From Cecembia lonarensis LW9 (GTDB lineage: Bacteria > Bacteroidota > Bacteroidia > Cytophagales > Cyclobacteriaceae): a DNA stretch of 57,506 bases. The notes under the pieces are model-generated. The model was given only the letters and a program-made list of their open reading frames with translations, did not search any database and was not told the origin of the DNA. Location: assembly GCF_000298295.1 (NCBI RefSeq), contig NZ_AMGM01000023.1, forward strand, positions 1 through 57,506. Direction: 5' to 3'. Below, piece after piece: positions 48,379 through 57,300 of the stretch. The first letter of the stretch is position 1. The number at the start of each line of letters is the position of its first letter. The position numbers were made by a program, and so were the translations under genes.

Positions 48379-48974
48379 CCCCTCAATTGATGATCAATCA
48401 CAAATTGAATCAATTCATCTACTGAAATCCCAGCCCTTTGGGAGGCATCTGCGATATCATCCCGGCTGACCTGAGCGGCAAAACTTTTGTCTTTCAAGCG
48501 CTTTTTCACTCCTTTGATCTCCATACCGTCATATCCCTGCGGTCGCATCAGGGAATAAGCATGTACAAATCCTGACAGTTCATCAAAAGCATAGAGCATC
48601 TTATCCAGTTCTGAATCAGGATCAACACCAAAATATTTGGGTCCATGGGAAGCAATGGCCTTGATCATCCGCGGATCTTGATTGCGTTCCTCTAATTCTT
48701 CTATAATTTTTCGACAATGCTGCTCAGGCCATTGGTCCCAGTCTGCATCATGCAGCAAGCCAGATAAGTGCCAAAGCTTTTGGGTAAATTCATCATAACC
48801 TTTTGAAGCCGCATAAGCCTTCATCAAATGACCTACCTGCAACATATGAAAAACCAATTTCTCATTGGTAACCCATGAATTCAAAAGTTGCCTTGCCTCT
48901 TCCACATCCATCAGTTGACCCAAATTGGCCTGATTTCCAAAAGTATCTCTGTTCAAAAGCAGTGAATCTTCCAT
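48375..48974 (-). CDS. HD-domain hydrolase
   Basis: A 199-aa HD-superfamily metal-dependent phosphohydrolase. HD motif residues are seen: His in LVFHMLQVGHLMKAY, HD in SGLLHDADWDQWP, a further His in ASHGPKYFG and an Asp in YAFDELSGFVHAY. The C-terminal helices (KSFAAQVSRDDI) complete the fold. It is related to predicted hydrolases annotated near cell-division or nucleotide metabolism; the substrate is not known. Convergent with the PIN toxin gene. Confidence 0.85.
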   Translation of the reverse strand: MEDSLLLNRDTFGNQANLGQLMDVEEARQLLNSWVTNEKLVFHMLQVGHLMKAYAASKGYDEFTQKLWHLSGLLHDADWDQWPEQHCRKIIEELEERNQDPRMIKAIASHGPKYFGVDPDSELDKMLYAFDELSGFVHAYSLMRPQGYDGMEIKGVKKRLKDKSFAAQVSRDDIADASQRAGISVDELIQFVIDHQLRG

Positions 48975-49055
48975 TTTAAATGCATTTAAATGTTATTTGA
49001 ATATTTTTTTTGCTTTTTAACTTACAGGAAAGTATATTGGTTCAAATTTTTAACA

Positions 49056-49694
49056 ATGAACCCAGGTAAACTTTCAAGTCTTCAGGTTGAGGAAAAATTA
49101 AACTCCTCATCTTATTTGTTTGCGATTTTATTAGACGAAAGTCATCAAATAACTAGCATTAATCCCAAACTTAACAAAACCTGGGAATTTGCTGAATCAC
49201 AGCTTATCGGCTCTAATTTTTCTGCATACGTTTTCCCTGAAGATTTTTCAAAATATCAATTCCTGTTGAAAAACGCACTATCTCACAAAGAAAGAAGTTT
49301 CACCATCGACCTGAGAATATTAAGAGGGGATGGAAAAGACTTTGAATGGTCAAAATGGGAGTTTTTCTTAAGATACTCCAGAAAAAAATTGGCTGATATT
49401 ACAGGGATAGGTCATAAAACCGGTACCCCAGATGATGAGAACAATCATGCCATTATCCTACTTCAAAAACAACAGGAACTACTTAAAAACCTGACCTTCA
49501 ACCAATCTCATGACATGAGGGCAAGATTGGCCAATATTTTAGGGATTTTAGAACTGATGGACCATGAAAAAAACGCAGCTGGAAACGGTAAGCTTTTAAA
49601 TATGCTAAAATCAGAAGCAGAAAAACTGGACAATGCCCTTAAAGAGAGCATTGCCCATTTTGTAAGTTTAAATACTTATATGGAAGAAAAATGA
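49056..49694 (+). CDS. PAS plus DHp (HisKA-like) protein without a kinase ATPase domain
   Basis: A 212-aa protein. A PAS domain occupies about residues 15-125 (LFAILLDESHQITSINPKLNKTW, LIGSNFSAYVFPED, EWSKWEFFLRYSRKK). A helical region then contains a phosphoacceptor-like H-box NQSHDMRARLANILGILELM. The protein ends about 45 residues later, before any HATPase domain, so it cannot phosphorylate itself. The start is ATG 49056 (MNPGKLSS); the upstream ATG at 48990 would add a hydrophobic tract with no domain. It may be a truncated kinase, a phosphotransfer protein or a decoy. Confidence 0.8.
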   Translation: MNPGKLSSLQVEEKLNSSSYLFAILLDESHQITSINPKLNKTWEFAESQLIGSNFSAYVFPEDFSKYQFLLKNALSHKERSFTIDLRILRGDGKDFEWSKWEFFLRYSRKKLADITGIGHKTGTPDDENNHAIILLQKQQELLKNLTFNQSHDMRARLANILGILELMDHEKNAAGNGKLLNMLKSEAEKLDNALKESIAHFVSLNTYMEEK

Positions 49695-49702
49695 ATGTGA
49701 GC

Positions 49703-50293
49703 TTAATTGACGCTCAACTTCACTTCAAATCCCGTTTCACTCCAAGCAAACTTAAGGAGCCCATTTTTCTCATCCACTTCAAGCACTTCAAATCTGAGCT
49801 GTTCGACAGGTTCTTCCAAATTTGAGGGAATCACTTCCCATCTGCCCACATCTTCAGATTCCTCGTAATCATCTGCTAAATGCTGTTCATAATTCTTATT
49901 GAGAATTAAGGTCCATTTTTCCCTTCCTGGAATAGTGAAAAGGGCATATTTCCCTGCTGGGATTGATTTCCCTTCTATCTCAAGGTCTTCATTAAAGGAT
50001 ATACTTGTGGCAGTATGTGCCCCTGTCACCCAGACTTCGCCAAAGGCCACCAAGCCCCCGAATATTTCCCTTCCCCTGACACTTGGAGCGGAATAATCAA
50101 TATGGACGTGGTTAGATCCAATATTCGCCATGGCCGCTGTCCTTGGACTTTTCGAATTTGAAGATCCCGTATGGGCACTGTGGTCATGGTGTGAATGCTC
50201 CTCTTTGGCTTTCTCCTTTTGTTCCGACTTCTCCGAAGCACAGGAGATCATAAGTAAAGTGGCTATGATGAGGATATAGGTTCTGATTTTCAT
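49703..50293 (-). CDS. DUF2911 lipoprotein
   Basis: A 196-aa lipoprotein. Signal peptide with lipobox MISC and the lipidated Cys at residue 18. Residues 20-50 are His-, Lys- and Ser-rich (EEHSHHDHSAH) and could bind metal. The DUF2911 domain follows (HVHIDYSAPSVRGREIFGG, WVTGAHTATSISF, LFTIPGREKWTLILNK). Function unknown; a β-sandwich fold is likely. It is the last gene on the efflux strand, 129 bp after cusB, and may be co-transcribed. The His-rich stretch fits a metal-related role but does not prove it. Confidence 0.85.
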   Translation of the reverse strand: MKIRTYILIIATLLMISCASEKSEQKEKAKEEHSHHDHSAHTGSSNSKSPRTAAMANIGSNHVHIDYSAPSVRGREIFGGLVAFGEVWVTGAHTATSISFNEDLEIEGKSIPAGKYALFTIPGREKWTLILNKNYEQHLADDYEESEDVGRWEVIPSNLEEPVEQLRFEVLEVDEKNGLLKFAWSETGFEVKLSVN

Positions 50294-50328
50294 ATCATTT
50301 CTTATTGTTAGATTAATTATTTTTTATC

Positions 50329-50425
50329 AAAACATTAGTTGATGTTTAGATTTTGGGGTATTGGGTAAAGCTCAATATCAAAACATCAGCCAATATCAAC
50401 CCGGTATCAATTAATATCTAATTTA
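50329..50425. repeat. GATATT-family repeat, locus A (degenerate)
   Basis: Between DUF2911 and cusB, several AATATC/GTATC units occur on the plus strand (for example CAATATCAAAACATCAGC, CCAATATCAACCCGGTATC, TTAATATCTAATT). The left side has weaker partners (TTGATGTTTAG, GGGGTATTGGG). The arms pair only loosely. The repeat reaches the cusB stop codon. It resembles the stronger copies at 52221-52319 and around the S23 gene. Confidence 0.5.
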
Positions 50426-52180
50426 ATGTTGATGACCCACATGCGCCTCTGGCTTTTTATCTGAAGATGAAGTCACTCTCTTCCCCGGTTGATAGGTTTC
50501 TTTTACCTCTCCACAGGTCAGCATCATGTCACCAAAATAGGGGTTCCGGATTTCTTTTTCTCCGCTGAGCCAGTAAGCCCCTTTGTCTCTGAAGGCCATG
50601 GGACAGTATTGGCGGTAAATGGTTTGCTCCGTTACCCCAAAATATTCCACCGCCTCAATAAGATTATCTGACAAGGTTTCGAAATGCTTCCGCTGTTCTT
50701 CTACATCAGAAGTTTGGGCTATTTTGTCCAAGCTGCTTTGCATAGGTTTCAAAATATCCATCCAAATATCATGAGCTTTGTCCTCTAACAACTTCATATC
50801 TACTTTTGCCAAAATGGCTTTCGCAGGATTGACCGTGTTTTGGGTTTCTTTGGCATCTGTCTTCACTAAAGCATTCTTGATGGGTAGATAAGCCTTTACA
50901 AAAGCAGTCAATTGGGCCTTGAATTCCTCCGGTACTTCAATGGACTTCACTTCTGGCCTGAGCATCATGCTGTAATTCCCCGACAACTGGGCCGCTGCAT
51001 CTACAGCAAAAACCCCATTGCTGACCACTTGATCCCCTTCTTCAACTCCGGAAAGCACCAAATAATCATCTCCAACACGAGGTCCCAGTTCAATTTCCCG
51101 CATTTCAAACGCAGGAGCTTCCTTATTACCTACCTGCACATAGACCACAGATCTGGGACCTGTCCATAAAATGGACGTTTTGGGAACCATCAAGCCAGTT
51201 TGAGTGGACTGTGCAGTGGAAATGATAGCTGAAACAAACATTTCCGGTTTCAATTCAAAATTCCTATTTGCTGCCTCTGCACGAACACCCACAGTACGGG
51301 TATCCGGATTCAGCACAGGGTCGATATAGGTCACCTTGGCTTTGAACTCCCTGCCCGGATAAGCAGACACCAGAAAACTCAAATCATCACCTTTACGGAT
51401 GGCACCCAGATCAGATTCATAGGCATCCAGGATTACCCAAACGGTACTTAAATCCACAATTTCAAATAGGACCGAACCTCTGTTGACAAAATCTCCCACA
51501 GCCACATTTCTGGCAGTAACTACGCCCGCGACATCAGCATAGACATCAAACTGGGTTTGAATCTGCCCGGATTGCTCTATGCGGGCAATTTGATCATCAG
51601 AAATCTTCCAAAGCCTTAACTTCTCTTTTGCCGCTTGATAGAGCGCAGGCTGCCGTTCTTTGATTTTCGCTGTTTCCAAGAGTTCTTTTTGGGCATTGAC
51701 CAACTCTGGTGAATACAATGTTGCTAACTTCTCTCCTCTCCTCACTTCCTGTCCGGTGAAGTTGACAAACAATTGATCAACCCTGCCGGCAAAATTGGCC
51801 GTCAGACTTTTGACCCGTTGCTCATTGGTTTGGATTTTACCGGTCAAGGTCAGTTTACCGGTACCGGCTCCTGATTTCACACGGGTCAATTGTACATTGG
51901 AAAGCGCAACGGCCTCAGGTGTCATTTCCAGAACGAATGGATTGGAATCACCGGAACCGCTACTTACAGGAGTCAAAGCCATTCCACAAAGTGGACATTG
52001 CCCGGGTTCATTTTGACGGATCTGAGGGTGCATGGAACAGGTATAAATCGTCCCATCTTCCGCAACATGGAAGTGTTCGTGGTCAGGATGATCATCAGTC
52101 CCTCGGACCAACCAACCTGCTAAGCCACCAAAGAAAAGGCAGCCAAGGATGATGATGAGTATGTTCTTTTTGTTGTTCAT
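50423..52180 (-). CDS. cusB: CusB-type RND efflux adaptor with metal-binding and DUF3347 domains
   Basis: Periplasmic adaptor of a Cu/Ag-type RND pump. An N-terminal membrane helix (residues 6-25) is followed by a heavy-metal-binding domain, YTCSMHPQIRQNEPGQCPLCGMAL near residues 46-70. The adaptor core spans about 95-400, with the hairpin flanked by lipoyl halves (VDQLFVNFTGQEVRRGEKLATLYSPELVNAQ). A C-terminal DUF3347 domain covers about 425-560 (CPMAFRDKGAYWLSGEKEI, GDMMLTCGEV). The ending is His-rich (EAHVGHQH). Metal identity (Cu or Ag, or Co/Zn) is inferred from the Met/Cys motifs. Confidence 0.93.
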   Translation of the reverse strand: MNNKKNILIIILGCLFFGGLAGWLVRGTDDHPDHEHFHVAEDGTIYTCSMHPQIRQNEPGQCPLCGMALTPVSSGSGDSNPFVLEMTPEAVALSNVQLTRVKSGAGTGKLTLTGKIQTNEQRVKSLTANFAGRVDQLFVNFTGQEVRRGEKLATLYSPELVNAQKELLETAKIKERQPALYQAAKEKLRLWKISDDQIARIEQSGQIQTQFDVYADVAGVVTARNVAVGDFVNRGSVLFEIVDLSTVWVILDAYESDLGAIRKGDDLSFLVSAYPGREFKAKVTYIDPVLNPDTRTVGVRAEAANRNFELKPEMFVSAIISTAQSTQTGLMVPKTSILWTGPRSVVYVQVGNKEAPAFEMREIELGPRVGDDYLVLSGVEEGDQVVSNGVFAVDAAAQLSGNYSMMLRPEVKSIEVPEEFKAQLTAFVKAYLPIKNALVKTDAKETQNTVNPAKAILAKVDMKLLEDKAHDIWMDILKPMQSSLDKIAQTSDVEEQRKHFETLSDNLIEAVEYFGVTEQTIYRQYCPMAFRDKGAYWLSGEKEIRNPYFGDMMLTCGEVKETYQPGKRVTSSSDKKPEAHVGHQH

Positions 52181-52220
52181 TGTCTTATTTGAAAATCTAT
52201 ATCTATTTCATTTTGATGAT

Positions 52221-52319
52221 AGATATTGATGGATATTAGATATTCACGGATATTGGGGAGCAACAAGTCAGAAACCTAGTCTCCAATATCATAATATCAA
52301 TCAGTATCCATAAATATCT
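52221..52319. repeat. GATATT-family repeat, locus B: imperfect inverted repeat with a 20-base loop
   Basis: The left arm 52221-52260 (AGATATTGATGGATATT...GGATATTGGGGAG) opposes right arm 52281-52319 (CTCCAATATC...CCATAAATATCT). The two arms pair over most of their 40 bases with scattered mismatches. The loop is 52261-52280. It fills the tolC-cusB gap on the minus strand and would form a long hairpin in the mRNA. Confidence 0.75.
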
Positions 52320-52322
52320 ATT

Positions 52323-53864
52323 TCATATCCCAACCAACGTTTCCACCCTCGCAAATTCAATCTCCCTTTCAATCTTCGTATTCAGGAGATTCAATCGGAA
52401 ATCCAAAAGCTCTCGCTGAATATTTAGGATTTCTTCGAAGGAACTTCCCTCGGTGGCATAAGCTGTTACAGAAAGTTCCAAGGTTTGCTCGGATAATTCG
52501 ATTTGCTCTTCTAAAAGCCTGACTTTGCGGTCCGCATCTTTGATAGAGGCAAGGATAGATTCAAACTCTGCTTCCAGATTTCTTTGCAAGTCTTCTTTTT
52601 GGCGCTCATTGGCTTCCCTGTAAAGTCTGGATTCTGCTTCCATGGCTTTATACTTTTTGCGGTAAATGGGCAAAGAAACTGTTGCCATTGGCATGACCAT
52701 ATTATTGCCCATTCCTGCTGGCATATAATCCATCCCCCCCATACCACCGGGAACACCAGATTCTGGTCTAGGGGAAAAGACCATGTAATTCAATCCCAAT
52801 CCAAACATGGGCCTTCCTTCTAATTTCGCCATTTCCCCTTGCTTTTGAAACGCCAATCCTTCTTTTTCCAGCATGAGCAGCATGGGATTGCTTTCAAGAA
52901 TTTGCTCCAACATGGCAATTTCCCAGCCCATTTCTTTTTTGCTTCCCAATTGGCTTTGAATGTTGACCGGCTCGTTTTTATCCCTTCCAAGCAATTGGTT
53001 GAATCGGACCAAAAGTGGTCTCTTGTCTACTTCTAACTGTTGTAAATCAGATTCCAAAGCTTTAATCTGCACCTGTAAGCGAAGCACATCTGTCAGCTTT
53101 CCAGAACCTCCCCCAGAACCCATACTGGACATGGAAGCAGCAGACCCCGATGACTGCCCCATTGCTGAAGCACGCGAAGTACTTCCTCCTCCCATGCCCA
53201 TACCATCATCTCCTCCACTTGGCTGTCCTCCTCTGGCAGGTCGGCTAACAGCAGTTGAAACTGAGGAGACGGCCTCAGAAGTATTGCCTCCTTGGTAACG
53301 GATAATGGCCAATTGCTCCAAAGATTTCAAAATCTCCAGATTAGCACTAGTAATATCCATGGTGTTTTGCAATTGCTGTAACTGAAAATAAGTCTCCTTT
53401 ACCTGATACAAGAGCACATTGCGTTGCTGCCGAAACTCCTCATATTTGGCTTCGGCCATCAGGGTGGCCTCATCCTTCTGCGTCCTCAACATCCCAAACC
53501 AAGGGAACATTTGCATCACCGAGGCCTCAGCCCGCTGATTCCCCATCAACAATTCCATCGGCCTGGTAAATACCCCAATGTTCAATTGGGGTGATTCGAG
53601 ACTTACCTGATTGGTTTTTTCCAAGGAGGCCTGATAGATTTTGAAACTACCCTGCAAAGCAGGATTGTTTTCTGCGGCTATTTCAAGGTAATCTTCCAAG
53701 GTTTGTGCGCTGGATTGAAATAGGATGGAAATAGAAAGTAATACCACAAGGAATAGATATTTGTGGATATTGAAGGATATTGATAGATATTGATTTAGAT
53801 ACCAACTTCTTTTCCTGGAATAAGAATTAGCTATTCTCTTCTTTATTATTAATTCTTCCTTCAT
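52323..53864 (-). CDS. TolC/CusC-type outer-membrane factor with Met/Gly/Ser-rich insert
   Basis: Outer-membrane factor of the efflux pump. A 35-residue N-terminal extension precedes the signal peptide (about residues 36-54, YLFLVVLLSISILFQSSAQ), which is unusual; the extension overlaps a GATATT repeat. Two OEP-type helical repeats follow (TLEDYLEIAAENNPALQGSFKIYQAS, and the second half from about 330). Residues about 195-255 form a low-complexity insert rich in Gly, Ser and Met (GMGMGGGS, SSMGSGGGSG), and a Met-rich stretch (GGMGGMDYMPAGMGNNMVMPM) is near 370. Its ATG overlaps the S23 gene stop (ATGA), so translation is coupled to that gene. Confidence 0.9.
   Translation of the reverse strand: MKEELIIKKRIANSYSRKRSWYLNQYLSISFNIHKYLFLVVLLSISILFQSSAQTLEDYLEIAAENNPALQGSFKIYQASLEKTNQVSLESPQLNIGVFTRPMELLMGNQRAEASVMQMFPWFGMLRTQKDEATLMAEAKYEEFRQQRNVLLYQVKETYFQLQQLQNTMDITSANLEILKSLEQLAIIRYQGGNTSEAVSSVSTAVSRPARGGQPSGGDDGMGMGGGSTSRASAMGQSSGSAASMSSMGSGGGSGKLTDVLRLQVQIKALESDLQQLEVDKRPLLVRFNQLLGRDKNEPVNIQSQLGSKKEMGWEIAMLEQILESNPMLLMLEKEGLAFQKQGEMAKLEGRPMFGLGLNYMVFSPRPESGVPGGMGGMDYMPAGMGNNMVMPMATVSLPIYRKKYKAMEAESRLYREANERQKEDLQRNLEAEFESILASIKDADRKVRLLEEQIELSEQTLELSVTAYATEGSSFEEILNIQRELLDFRLNLLNTKIEREIEFARVETLVGI
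53751..53803. repeat. GATATT-family repeat, locus C left arm (within the 5' end of tolC)
   Basis: GATATTTGTGGATATT-GAAGGATATT-GATAGATATT-GATTTAGATACC on the plus strand, four GATATT units at roughly ten-base spacing. It is similar to the left arm of locus B. It lies in tolC codons about 21-38. Confidence 0.7.
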
Positions 53865-54253
53865 TTCAATTCATTTTTTGAATTGTAAATAGATTTGATA
53901 TAGTTATTTAATTTTACAGCTAATTTTTCAGCTGTATCCTTTGCATCTTTAAACTCATCATCAGAAATAACGCCCCTTTCATGCATCAAACTCAGCCAGT
54001 GATTTACTGACTCCAATTTGGAACCCCTACTATTATATAAAAATCTTATCCTGTCTAAATAATGATACCTTCCATAAGCTTCTGCTATATTTGCGCCTAT
54101 AGAGTCTGAAGATTCAATAAATTGATCCCCCATAATCTTTCTCATTTGCCAATTTAATTTTGAATAAATGGCCCATGCTTTTTTTGATAATGATCTCGAT
54201 AATTGATAGACCTCTAAGTCTTCCAATTTTATATAATCTTTATTTTCCCCCAT
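53861..54253 (-). CDS. Four-helix-bundle protein (S23 / 23S rRNA intervening-sequence family)
   Basis: A 130-aa helical protein of the S23 family. Typical segments are LEDLEVYQLSRSLSKKAWAIYSKL near residues 11-34, IGANIAEAYGRYHYLDRIRFLYNSRGSKLESVNHWLSL near 52-90, and a C-terminal helix (DTAEKLAVKLNNYIKSIYN). The family was first seen in ORFs of 23S rRNA intervening sequences, and a relative (Avd) works in diversity-generating retroelements. It has no known role in metal efflux. Its stop overlaps the tolC start by four bases, and opposing repeats flank it. Confidence 0.88.
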   Translation of the reverse strand: MGENKDYIKLEDLEVYQLSRSLSKKAWAIYSKLNWQMRKIMGDQFIESSDSIGANIAEAYGRYHYLDRIRFLYNSRGSKLESVNHWLSLMHERGVISDDEFKDAKDTAEKLAVKLNNYIKSIYNSKNELK

Positions 54254-54287
54254 GACATCAATAATTTAATTAAACACTTGATTTACA

Positions 54288-54330
54288 GGATAATATCTGC
54301 AAATATCCAATATCAATAAATATCAATTCC
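54288..54330. repeat. GATATT-family repeat, locus C right arm (at the 3' end of cusA)
   Basis: GGATAATATCTGCAAATATCC-AATATCAATAAATATCAATTCC on the plus strand. AATATC units are the reverse complement of the units at 53751-53803. The end CAATAAATATCAA resembles the right arm of locus B (CCATAAATATCT). It overlaps the cusA stop codon at 54323. Confidence 0.7.
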
Positions 54331-57300
54331 TTTTTAACCTAAATTCTTGATACTTACCATAAAGCACCGGCACAATAAACAACGAAATCAATGCCACCGT
54401 CATCCCTCCAAAGGCTGGAATGGCCATAGGGATCATGATGTCCGAACCGCGACCTGAACTGGTGAGAACAGGTAACAAAGCCAATAAAGTAGTAGCAGTG
54501 GTCATCAGACAAGGCCTCACCCTTTTCAATCCTGCCTCCAAAACTGCTTTGCGGACCTCTTTAACGTTATCAGGTTTGATCTTTTCGAAACTTTGCTTGA
54601 GGTAAGTTCCCATCACCACGCCATCATCCGTCGCAATACCAAAGAGGGCGATAAACCCTACCCAAACGGCCACAGATAGGTTGAAGGTCCGCATCTGGAA
54701 GAGCTCCCGCATATTGGTGCCCAAGAAATTGAAATCAAAGAACCAATCTTGTCCATAAAGCCACAGCATCATGAAGCCCCCCGAAAAGGCCATAGCAATG
54801 GCAGAGAAAATCATCAATACCATGGCTGTAGAGCGGAACTGCAGGAATAAAATCAGGAAAATCACCGCTAATGACAATGGAATCACAATCGCTAAGCGCT
54901 TCTCTGCCCGGATCTGGTTCTCATAACTTCCAGAGAAGGTGTAAGAAACTCCAGCAGGCACTTCCAATTCACCTGAATTGATTTTTTGTTGGATATAATT
55001 GCGGGCATCGTCTACAACAGAACCTTCTGCAAAACCATCCCTTTTATCAAACAAAACATACCCTACCAAAAAGGTATTTTCGCCACGGATCATCATCGGT
55101 CCTGGCCGGTAATTGATCTCTGCCAACTGACCCAATGGTATCTGAGCACCCGTAGGTGTGCTGACCAATATACGTCTCAAAGCCTCTGGATCGTCTCTAT
55201 ATTCCCGGGCATACCGCGCACGGATGGCATAGCGCTCCCTTCCTTCCACTGTGGTACTCAAAGTCATCCCACCGATGGCTACCTCTATGAATTCCTGCAC
55301 ATCGGCAATATTCAGCCCAAATCTACCCAGTTGGGTCCGGTCCAAATCAATTTCCAAATAGGGCTTCCCTAAGGAACGGTCGGCGAATACAGCTTCTCCC
55401 TTTACTGAAGGAACTTCTTTCAAGACAGATTCCAACTTCAAACTAAAGGATTCAATGGTTTCCAGATTTGGCCCATACACCTTCATCCCCATAGGGGCAC
55501 GCATCCCGGTCTGCAACATTACCAGGCGGGTTTCGATCGGTTGGAGTTTAGGTGCAGAAGTCACCCCTGGCAGGTTGGATGTCCTTACCTGGATTTCATC
55601 CCATATATCATCAGGCGTACGGATTTCATCCCTCCACTGGCGAAAATATTGACCACGCCTTTCATCAGGCACTAAGTACTTGGCAACATTCCTAATCACA
55701 GCCCTGCGCTGGGATTCCTCCATGTAATTCTTATCGTTATCCCAGATTGCCCCATCCTGACGGTCATACCACCATGCTTTTCCATTCACTTCAAGCTGAT
55801 AATTGCCTTCTTTATCCACTTTGAAGCGAAGTTTTCTGGCATTGTCATCTTGCAGGTATTCCGTCTTGTAATTGATGATGTTCTCATACATGGACATGGG
55901 AGCAGGATCCAAAGGGCTTTCTGCCCTACCTGCTTTTCCTACCACCATCTCCACTTCTGGTATGGCCTGAACCAACATGTCAAGTTGTTTGACAATTTGC
56001 ATATTGGCCTCTACACCAGAATGCGGCATGGAAGTAGGCATCAAAAGAAAAGAACCCTCATTCAAGGCAGGCATAAATTCCTTCCCCATGCCAGGGAAAG
56101 TATGCGTCAAACCCGACCATACAGAAGTTGTGCGGATATTTACATTCAGCTTGTCAAATCCAGTGGCCACAAATCCAAAGATTTTCCCAAATCCTAACCA
56201 AATATTCAATGCTAAGAGGATGACAGTCAAAGGAATCAGTAAAAACACCTTTGCATTCACTAAACACCAGTTCAACAATTGGGCATAGTAACGGATAAAT
56301 AAAGCAAATACCCCCAAGACCAAACCAACCACCAAACCGATAAAGAGAAAGTTCACAAAAACGGATTGGGTCAAACCCAAAGGTCTCCATTCAATCGCCA
56401 ACAATATCGAAACCGCCACCACGGCAATAAACATGGCTATCTGATTCTTGTAGCGTCCCTCCTGTGTTTGTTTCGGGAAAAAGTGATGGATTAAATGATT
56501 GGCAGAAAATGCCAACAATACCCATCCCGCCCAAGGGAAGTAAAACAGCAATACCAGACCTGTCAATCCCATCAAAACATTCAAAATGGTTTTGTAATGC
56601 TTAGACTTGACCTTTGCACCGAAAACCCAATGGGCAAAAGCCGGCATAAAGACCAAAGTAAAAATCAATGCCGCTATCAAAGCAAAAGTTTTGGTGTAGG
56701 CTAAAGGTCCAAAAAGTTTACCCTCTGCGGCCTGAAGCGTAAAGACCGGCAAAAAGCTGACGATAGTGGTCATCACCGCAGTCAGTATCGCCGAACTCAC
56801 TTCAGTGGTGGCTTCATAGATAATTTGAAATTTGGATTTTTTATTACCTGATTCTTCCAAATGGCGAAGGATATTTTCATTCAGAATAATTCCTAAATCC
56901 ACCATGGTTCCAATGGCAATGGCAATTCCTGACAAGGCTACAATGTTCGCATCCACCCCCACATACTTCATCATGATGAAGCACATCAATACTGCCAAAG
57001 GCAATAGTGCGGAGATCAGGAGAGAAGCCCTCAAATTGTACACCATTACCATAATCACGATGATGGTAATCAGAATCTGTAAACTGATGGCTTCATTCAG
57101 TGTATTCAAGGTTTCCTTGATCAAGCCTGAACGGTCATAGAAAGGCACGATGGTCACTTTGGAAACCGTCCCGTCTTCCAATGTCTTGCTGGGCAGTCCT
57201 GGAGAGATTTCATCAATTTTAGATTTAATGGCATCAATCACCTGCAGTGGGTTGTCACCATAGCGGGCTACGACTACCCCACCAACAGCTTCAGCACCTC

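Noticed and set aside
48990-49055. Upstream ATG extending the PAS-DHp protein by 22 residues
   Set aside because: The added residues are a Phe/Tyr-rich tract with no fit to the PAS domain, and ATG 49056 gives a better start.
50329-52319. GATATT repeats as a CRISPR array
   Set aside because: Unit length and spacing are far too short and irregular, no unique spacers are seen and no cas genes are present.
53751-54330. S23 gene as part of a diversity-generating retroelement (Avd)
   Set aside because: No reverse transcriptase and no template/variable repeat pair were seen in the window.
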